DNA of 12,500 bases from Anaeromyces robustus. Its lineage: Eukaryota; Neocallimastigomycota; Neocallimastigomycetes; Neocallimastigales; Neocallimastigaceae. Below, one piece after another: positions 1 through 12,500 of this stretch. How positions within the stretch are numbered: the stretch's first letter is position 1; each line of letters opens with the position of its first letter. The position numbers were made by a program, and so were the translations under genes. The notes under the pieces were generated by a model. It saw only the letters and a program-made list of their open reading frames with translations. It had not been told where the DNA came from and did not search any database. The stretch spans positions 62,501-75,000 of the forward strand of contig MCFG01000074.1 of the NCBI GenBank assembly GCA_002104895.1, written 5' to 3'.

Positions 1-208
1 AAATAAATTAATAAATTAATAGTATTTTGAAGAATTAAATATATTTTATTTTATTTTTTAAATTTATCATTAATAATTAAAATTCTATAATAGAAAAAAA
101 ATAGTATTTGTTGCTTTATTATATTTATCTAAATAAATAATTGTTTAAATTAATTTTTTAATATTAATAATTAAGTATTTATATATATAATTAGTTTTTT
201 TATGATAT
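1..208. other. 3' flank of kinesin gene
   Basis: Nearly pure A/T sequence after the kinesin stop at 209-211. TTTATT at about 115-120 reads AATAAA on the gene's strand and could serve as a poly(A) signal, but such strings are frequent in this composition. Nothing else is visible. Confidence 0.5.
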
Positions 209-1637
209 TTAAGCATAATGCTTTGTTTTTGCTACTAATCCTCTTGCTTTTGGTGCACTATCACCATGATCATTATTTTCTTCAAGATTCTTTCTATATG
301 ATAATGAACTTGATCCTAATGATTTTTTTACACTTGATGGCCTTGCTTTTCTACTTTTATTAATATTTTTAGAGAGCTTTTTATCATATGCTAAATATGG
401 ATCTGGAAAGACGCAATAAGGATCCCATATAGAATCTTTTGGTAATGATTTCATTTTGTTATGTGAATTACTATTACCTTTTTTATTTATTGAAATTCCT
501 TCATCATAAGAATCGTTACTTAATAAACCTTTTTTTCCATGAATATTATTACCAGCATGAGCTATATGTAAAATTCTCCATTTATCTGTTGTTTCATCGT
601 ATTTTGCTGATTCTTCAATCCATCGTAATTGTTCTTCTGGTAAATAATTTTCAACAATTAAAAATTTTAATTTTAATTCTCTTGTTAGTTCTCTTATTGT
701 ATCCGTTAAATCTTCTCTTTCTTGTTGATATTCTTCTCTTAATTCTTTAACTTCATTTTTTTTAGTCATTAATAAAGAGAATAATTTTTTAAGTTTCCTT
801 GTTTTTTCAGTAACTTCTTCTTGTAATGAATTATAATTCTCTTCAATTTGGAATTGCGCTTCTTCTTGATTTTGTATTGATTCTTGAAGTAATCTTTCTT
901 GTCTTCTTCTTTCTTCTAATTCTTTAGCTTGATTTGCTAATATTATTTGTTGTTCTTCATTTTTATCTAAAATATTAACACCACCAACTAGTAATTTAGC
1001 TTCCATTTGTGCAAGCTTTTTCTCTATTTCATCTCTTGCTTCACGTTCTTTCTCCAATTCTTTAGCACGAACTTCAAGTTCTGATAAATATTTTACCTTC
1101 TCTGATTCAATTATATTCTTGTCATTAAGCAGCCTGTCTTTTTCAGCTTGAACTAAATTTTTTAATAAATTTTTTTATTAATTTATATTTTATTTCTTAT
1201 TTCTTATTTCTTATTTGTATTTACTTATAAATTTATTTATTTATTTATTATTACCTTTTTCTTGTATTTCTTTCAGTTTCTTTTCTGATAATTTAGAAGT
1301 TGAGAAATTAACCTTCTTTTGACTTTTTTTATCGTCTTTCTTTTTTCTTGAACTTTTTTTAATTTTTTTATTATGTGAATTAGTTGGATTATTTTTGTTA
1401 TCTTTTCCTTCCTCTTCCTCTTCTTCCTCTTCCTCTTCTTCTTCCTCTTCCTCTACAATTTCTTCTACATCTTCAATAACATTTTCTTCATCACCATTTT
1501 CCATTTTTTCAAGTTGTTCCTTAAGCTTTTTAATTTCTTCTTGGAACTCACGTAATAAAGCATCCTTTACATTTATATATATATATTTTAAATATATTTA
1601 ATAATTATAAATAATATCGAAATATCGAAATATTTTA

Positions 1638-1717
<80 letters not shown>

Positions 1718-2933
1718 TTACTTTCGGATCTTCATTAACTTTGGGCTTATTTTTAATATTCTTAGTTCTGTTTGCATAACGTAGAGTAGATAAACTTTCA
1801 TCATAGTTATAACTTGCAGGACTAAGAGTAGCTATCATAACAGTTTTAGCATTACCACCAAGAGAATCTTGTAAAAGTCTGGTTAATTTTGAATCTCTAT
1901 AGGGAATGTGAGAAGACTTTCTATCAACTAATGCTGATATGACATTACCAAGTGCTGATAATGATAAATTAATTTTTGTTGCCTCTTTTAATCTATCACC
2001 TGTAGCACCTGTTTTAGTTTGACGTTCACTACCAGCTAAATCTACTAAATGAAGTTTGCCTGCTCGAATATGTTCTTGGCCATCACTATCAGTTTCACTA
2101 GCTTCAACAGTAATTGTAAAAATAGAATGAGAACGAGAAGAATGTGCATTCATTTGGGTTGCACCAGTACTTCTATTTTTATTGCCTACTGTCATTAATC
2201 TATCCATTTCTTGTACATCTTTAACAACAAAATTTGACAGATCTTTAACATATAAACCTATATCACTACTTTCCTTAATTTCGAGCTTTCCTGATTTTGG
2301 TTTTAATAAATCTTTAATATTTTCATTATAAATTTCTAAATAACTAACACGAACTAAATATTTTTTATCTGGCCCACCACGACCTATATATGAAAAAATA
2401 TGATCAAATGCATTTGGTATAATTCCACGTAATTCTTTTTTTTCTCGATCTCCAACCATTGAAAATGTTTTACCTGTACCTGTTTGTCCATAAGCAAAAA
2501 TTGTTCCATTATATCCTTCTAAAACTGAATCAACAATAGGTCTTGCCGTTGTGTTATATAATTCAAATTGGGTTGTATTTTCATCAAAAACATTATCAAA
2601 TGTAAATGTTTTACTAGTTTGCTCAATATCTCCATTATTACTATTATTACTAAAAGTATTATTATTTTCTTTATTCCCTAATAAATATTTTGGATCTTTA
2701 ATTTCTACTGAACCTGCATCTTTATTAATTTTTATAATATTAGCATGACCTTCATCTTTTTCTTTTTCTGAAAATGGTCGACATCTTACTACTACTTTTA
2801 CACATTCATTGGACTTTTTTTAACATGATAATTATAACAAAACAACACATATATTCACATATATATATAATCATTTCTGTTAAGTAATAATACATACATT
2901 AAAAAAAGATATTAATATATTAATAATTACCAT
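209..2933 (-). CDS. Kinesin-2 motor subunit, KIF3B/FLA10-like
   Basis: Plus-end microtubule motor of the heterotrimeric kinesin-2 that drives anterograde intraflagellar transport; implies a flagellated zoospore. Exons on the minus strand: 2933-2931, 2813-1722, 1564-1255, 1152-209; 2349 nt, 782 aa, phases consistent. Motor domain about residues 5-365: VKVVVRCRP near the start, P-loop GQTGTGKT at 110-117, switch I NAHSSRSH at 223-230, switch II DLAGSE at 259-264, and the kinesin-2 neck NEDPK ending exon 2 and continuing as [11 protein letters not shown] in exon 3. A pure Glu15 run (403-417) and a Lys-rich stretch follow, then a coiled coil with the KIF3B-type KLLVGGVNI (521-529) and [11 protein letters not shown] (622-632), and a basic tail. 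Human KIF3B is about 750 aa, so length fits. The start is the weak point: the frame closes at TAA just upstream of 2813, so I infer an ATG-only first exon. A one-base A-run error giving an ATG at 2824 is the alternative. Confidence 0.93.
1409..1453 (-). repeat. GAA/GAG codon run encoding Glu15 in kinesin
   Basis: Fifteen consecutive glutamate codons (mixed GAA and GAG) lie between the first neck/stalk helix and a Lys/Ser-rich segment of the kinesin. KIF3-family stalks have charged break regions at about this place, so the position fits the family. Length variation by slippage is likely. Confidence 0.9.
1565..1721 (-). repeat. (AAT)n microsatellite inside kinesin intron 2
   Basis: The 157-nt intron begins GTAAATAT and ends AAAG. 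About half of it, roughly 1639-1714, is an almost pure trinucleotide run of about 25 copies. On the coding strand it reads AAT repeats. It separates the NEDPK neck from the DALLREF coiled-coil start, a junction fixed by kinesin-2 homology on both sides, so the repeat is certainly intronic and not a poly-Ile tail of the motor. Confidence 0.9.
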
Positions 2934-3495
2934 ATTATTGTTGTGATGTCACTATATTTAAAATAATAAATAATAAACAAACTAAAAAAAGAAATAATAA
3001 CGAAAAGCAAAATATTTTTTAAATAAATAATAGAAACCTTATACAAAATAAAAATAAAAATCAAATTTTTTTAATTTTTTTTTTTTTTATTTAAATTTTA
3101 AAACTCTATTACAATTATTATTTCATAATAAATAAATAAATAAATAAATAAATAAAAAATTTTGTTTATTAAATATTATTGGCTAAAATTTAATTTTACT
3201 TTATTTATTAAAATATTATACATTTAAAACTTTTTTTTTTTTTTTTTTTTTTGACTTTTAAAAATGATTTTTTCTTAAAAGAACTAATTACATTATTAGT
3301 TAAAGAATATTAATAAAATAATATATAATATTATTGATTTATATGGTATATTAATATTATATAATAATATTTAATATTGAAATTTGATATATATTTAAAT
3401 TGTACTAATACAATGTAATTTTTAAAAAAAAAATTGTTAAAAAAAAAAGCTTTTAACAATTTAATAGTTTTTATAAAAAATAAAATTTTCAATAT
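2934..3495. other. Intergenic region between kinesin 5' end and Ctk3-EYA 3' end
   Basis: Both flanking genes are on the minus strand, so this holds the 3' flank of the Ctk3-EYA gene and the promoter of the kinesin. It contains a short (AAAT)n run at about 3128-3156, a 22-base T run near 3231-3252, and a perfect hairpin at 3431-3462. I see no conserved coding stretch or RNA gene. Confidence 0.6.
3431..3462 (-). promoter_or_regulatory. 12-bp perfect hairpin in 3' flank of Ctk3-EYA
   Basis: Arms at 3431-3442 (aaattgttaaaa) and 3451-3462 (ttttaacaattt) are exact reverse complements with an 8-base loop. The hairpin lies 34 to 65 bases past the stop codon of the Ctk3-EYA gene, probably in its 3' UTR. 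The stem is visible; any role in mRNA 3'-end formation or stability is inference, and in such AT-rich DNA it could be chance. Confidence 0.45.
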
Positions 3496-7416
<3,921 letters not shown>

Positions 7417-7911
7417 TACGTATAATATTTAATTTATTTTTTCTTCTATTCTATTTTCTTTTTTTTTTTTTTAAAAAAAACTTAAGTTTATATTATTAAA
7501 CAAAAAACATTCATTATATTTTGTGAATATTTTAATTATAATTTTTTTTTTTTTATTTTGAGTATTTAAAGAAAAGATTTTAAAGCTTATAAAAATGTTT
7601 TTTTATTCCTTTTCTATTTTTTATAATTACTTAAATATGAGTATTGCTATATTTCTTATATTAATAATTTTATAATTTTACGTTATTTAAAAAGTAAAGA
7701 TATTAAATATTAGAACAAAATATTAAAAAAATGGTTGATTCAAACAACACAATATCACATGACCAATCAAATTATCACTTGATTATATGAAAATTTTTAA
7801 TAAAATTAATATAATAAAAAGGTTTAAAAAAGATACTTTTATTGAATATATATGAAATTATTAACATTTATTATTAAATAATATTGTAAAAAAAAAAAAA
7901 AAAAAGAAAAA
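7417..7911. promoter_or_regulatory. Shared divergent promoter region of Ctk3-EYA and GATA gene
   Basis: These 495 bases separate two start codons pointing away from each other. Long A runs precede each ATG on its own strand (about 7450-7480 for the minus gene, 7887-7911 for the plus gene). A CCAAT box lies at 7763-7767 and a TTATCA (TGATAA on the other strand, the GATA-factor consensus) at 7772-7777, with a second TATC at about 7753. The motifs are visible; their use is inference, since short AT-rich motifs are common here. Confidence 0.4.
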
Positions 7912-9777
7912 ATGGGTAAGTATTAATTACTTTATAAATTGTATAAAATATACATATATATTTTTGTAAATTTTATATAACTATTTGAAATTTCTATTAT
8001 GTTGTTTATTTTTTAATTATAAAATAATTAATATTTAATATAATTTAATGTATTATCATTTAAAAAATAGAAATTTCCAGTCAAATTAATTGTAATCAAG
8101 TATTTAATAATAACACCTTTAAACGATTCAGCTATCCGTTAAATATTGAAAGCAACAAAGATATTACTTCACTAGGAAAAGTGAAAATAATATTTGGACC
8201 ACATATATTTTCAAATATAAATTTTTATAAATATAATAAATCCTTACTAAGTTCAACATCTAATACGTCTTCTAATTCTATATCATTAAGTCATAATGTT
8301 AAAAAAGAATATAAAAATGAAGCAAAAAACAAAGAACCAAATGACGATGATGATTTTGATTTAATTTTTGAAATTAATGAAAATAAAAAATATTATTTCA
8401 TATTTCCAAAGGAATCAATAGTAGAATCATTAACATTTTCTGAACCATATGAAGTACTTTAATAATATAATATTTAAATATATATGCTTTTTTTTTTTTT
8501 TTTTTTTTTTTTTTATTTTATTTTATTTTAATTGTTATTATTGTTGTTGTTAGAATGGTTTCATTTATTATAATAATATTCAATAGATTTATAAAAAGTT
8601 TTTAACCATATAATTTTTTTTTAAAAGATAATTATATCGATAGACTTATCAAATAATGATAATATAAATCAAGAAAATATTTTGTTAATAATAAGTGGTG
8701 TCTCTCAGGATTTATTAAATACTATGAATATTTATTTTGATAATTATATACAAAAACAAGATTTCAGCAATTTAAATAAAGTAACTTTAATAATCATAAC
8801 ATTCTAATATATATTTTTATTATATAAAAATAATCATAAAATTCTAATATATATTTTTATTATATAAAAACAATCATAAATTCTAATATATTTTTTTATT
8901 ATATATTTGAAATCATTATTACTATTATTATTATTACAGTTAAATATACCAAATAAAAACCTTGTAATTTTTAATTTTCAATCAAATGAATTTCAAAATA
9001 TATCAGAAGATAAAAGAGAAAAAGTATGCATAAAAATATATATATATTCTTTTTGATATTATTATAATAATAAAAATTTTTTTTTACTAAAATAATTATT
9101 TTATAAATTATTTTTCAAAAAAATATAATATATAAAATTCTTATTATTCATTTATATCCATACAATTAATTCATTGGAATATATTTTAATGTTAGTCAGA
9201 AACTGGAATACCAGAAATACTGGATATTAATTTATTTCAAAAATCACCAGAAATAAATAAAATGCCAAAGAAAAAGCCAAACTTTGAGAAAAATATGGAT
9301 AGTAAATATATTTTAGGAAAAGTATCAAAATCTTCGAAAAATATTTTAAAAATACCATCAAAATACCCATTAAATAAAAATTTATATAATAAAATGAATT
9401 TATCACAAGGTAGTACAATATCTAATGAAACAACAGTCATGACATCAGGTCAAGTAGGTTCATTTAATAATCATTATCAAAATTCATCAAATATTTATTC
9501 ATCTTTATCAACAAATCAAAGTCCAAATAATTCAAATAATAGTAATGTAAAATGCTGTGCTTATTGTGGATGTAATACAACACCTATTTGGAGAAGAGGT
9601 CCTGAAGGAACAGGAACACTTTGTAATGCATGTGGAGTTAAATGGAAAAGTGGAAAAATATTAACAAATGATCCCCCTACAAAGATGAATTCAAGTAATA
9701 AACATAGTAATATAGGAAATTATAATGATTCACAACATAACAAATTTAATAATATGACAAATTATAATAAAAAATAA
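7912..9777 (+). CDS. GATA-type zinc-finger transcription factor
   Basis: Exons 7912-7915, 8071-8453, 8628-8780, 8940-9023, 9196-9777; 1206 nt, 401 aa, phases consistent. The DNA-binding domain is a single GATA finger, C329-x2-C332-x18-C351-x2-C354, with [20 protein letters not shown] and the following VKWKSGKI. The 18-residue loop is the class shared by plant GATA factors and fungal WC-2-like proteins, as opposed to the 17-residue animal/AreA class. The tail after the finger and the stretch before it are Asn/Ser-rich. The N-terminal 230 residues ([45 protein letters not shown]) look folded, with beta-strand-like hydrophobic runs, but I do not recognise the domain. The first exon is only ATGG before a consensus GTAAGT donor. 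The second donor, GTACTT at 8454, is weak. If it were not used, the first 131 residues would form a separate short protein ending at 8462. Nuclear regulator of unknown targets. Confidence 0.85.
8454..8627 (+). other. Intron 2 of GATA gene, with T28 homopolymer
   Basis: Inferred intron of 174 nt in phase 0. It has a weak GTACTT donor and an A-rich TTTTAAAAG acceptor like several others in this window. It holds a T run of about 28 bases near 8487-8514, then a (TTTTA)n stretch. Homology cannot confirm the joint because the flanking protein region is unrecognised. Confidence 0.6.
8791..8909. repeat. 40-bp tandem repeat, about three copies, in GATA gene intron 3
   Basis: Units at 8791-8830, 8831-8870 and 8871-about 8909 share the frame taatcataa..attctaatatat..tttttattatataaaa. 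The first two differ at only a couple of bases and the third has small deletions. It occupies most of a 159-nt intron bounded by GTAACT at 8781 and TTATTACAG at 8939. Confidence 0.88.
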
Positions 9778-10434
9778 AATAAAAATAAAAAAATATAATA
9801 TATATATTATAAATTTTTAATAAAAAATAAAAAGAATATATGTAATAAAAAATATTAATTCAATATGAATACTTTTTGTAAATAATATCTTAAATAAATC
9901 TTACGATCTAATAAATTATTAAATAATTGTTATATATTTATTTCATAATAATATTTATTTATTTAATTATTTAATTAATCATTTTCGTAATTATTATAAT
10001 ACAAAATATATATAAAATAAAATAAAGATATAAAAAAGAAATTTTTTTTCTTTATATGTATAATTATATATCTAATTCTTCTAATTCTTTAGATGAACAA
10101 ATATATTTTTTTATATTGTTTTTTATTTTATTTTTTTATTTTATTTTTTATTTAATTCTCATTTTTACTTATTATTAATGCTATTATTATAATTATTTAC
10201 TTTTATTTTATATATTATTATTCATTTTTATTATTTCATAAATTATTAGTAATTTAATATTTAATATCTAATATTTTACTATTATAACAGTTATAATAAT
10301 TATTATTCTTATTATAATTATTAATTGAGTTTATTAATTATTTATAGTAATTTAATTATACCTTTTTATTATATAAATATTTTTATTTCAGATAAATTTA
10401 TTAAAAAAAAAACAAAAAACAAAAAAACAAATAT
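9778..10434. other. Convergent intergenic region, GATA gene and VPS15 3' ends
   Basis: These 657 bases hold the 3' flanks of two convergent genes. Several AATAAA-like strings follow the GATA stop directly, and (ATTTT)n-like runs occur around 10110-10155. Composition is nearly pure A/T. No coding stretch, tRNA or other RNA gene is visible. Confidence 0.6.

Positions 10435-12500
<2,066 letters not shown>

Noticed and set aside
439-750. Plus-strand frame of 103 residues, Leu/Tyr-rich
   Set aside because: It is antisense to the kinesin coiled-coil exon and has no recognisable domain.
1395-1601. Plus-strand poly-Ser frame
   Set aside because: It is antisense to the Glu15 codons of the kinesin.
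1635-1721. Poly-Ile tail on the kinesin motor reading frame
   Set aside because: The true protein leaves this frame at the GTAAAT donor after NEDPK; the Ile run is intron.
9227-9440. Two minus-strand hydrophobic frames
   Set aside because: They are antisense to the last exon of the GATA gene, whose frame has a clear zinc finger.

Overview
The window looks like nuclear DNA of an extremely AT-rich, intron-dense eukaryote, most likely a flagellated early-diverging fungus. An anaerobic gut fungus (Neocallimastigomycota) fits best. The reasons are a heterotrimeric kinesin-2 (a flagellar motor), a fungal-type Ctk3 CTD-kinase subunit, a GATA zinc finger, VPS15, about 18 short GT-AG introns, and long (TAA)n/(ATT)n/(AAAT)n tracts. 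The taxonomic call is inference, because there is no rRNA or other marker here.

Layout, left to right. (1) Bases 209-2933, minus strand: a complete kinesin-2 motor of the KIF3B/FLA10 type, four exons, predicted 782 aa. (2) Bases 3496-7416, minus strand: an eleven-exon gene, predicted 651 aa. Its first third is a full Ctk3-like CTD-kinase gamma subunit (CID-like domain plus Ctk3 tail) and its last 40% is an Eyes-absent (EYA) HAD-family phosphatase domain. Both parts meet inside one uninterrupted 694-nt exon, so the fusion does not depend on an uncertain splice. (3) Bases 7912-9777, plus strand: a five-exon GATA-type zinc-finger protein, predicted 401 aa, divergent from gene 2 and sharing a roughly 495-bp intergenic region with it. 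(4) Bases 10435 to beyond 12500, minus strand: the 3' part of a VPS15 (PIK3R4) gene covering its C-terminal WD40 repeats.

I rebuilt exons by following protein homology and reading phase across each GT..AG pair. In every gene the exon lengths sum to a whole number of codons, and phases agree at all junctions. Weak points are the first intron of the kinesin, the GT-ACTT donor in the GATA gene, the GT-TGAT donor in the fusion gene, and the VPS15 exon upstream of 12188, which lies outside the window.

The four genes are not an operon. The most interesting object is the Ctk3-EYA fusion. It would place a tyrosine-phosphatase-type domain on a subunit of the kinase that phosphorylates the RNA polymerase II C-terminal domain, whose repeat carries Tyr1. 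The phosphatase has a changed motif IV (Asp to Asn) and is preceded by a tyrosine-rich repeat linker. Whether it is an active CTD phosphatase or a docking pseudophosphatase cannot be settled from sequence alone.
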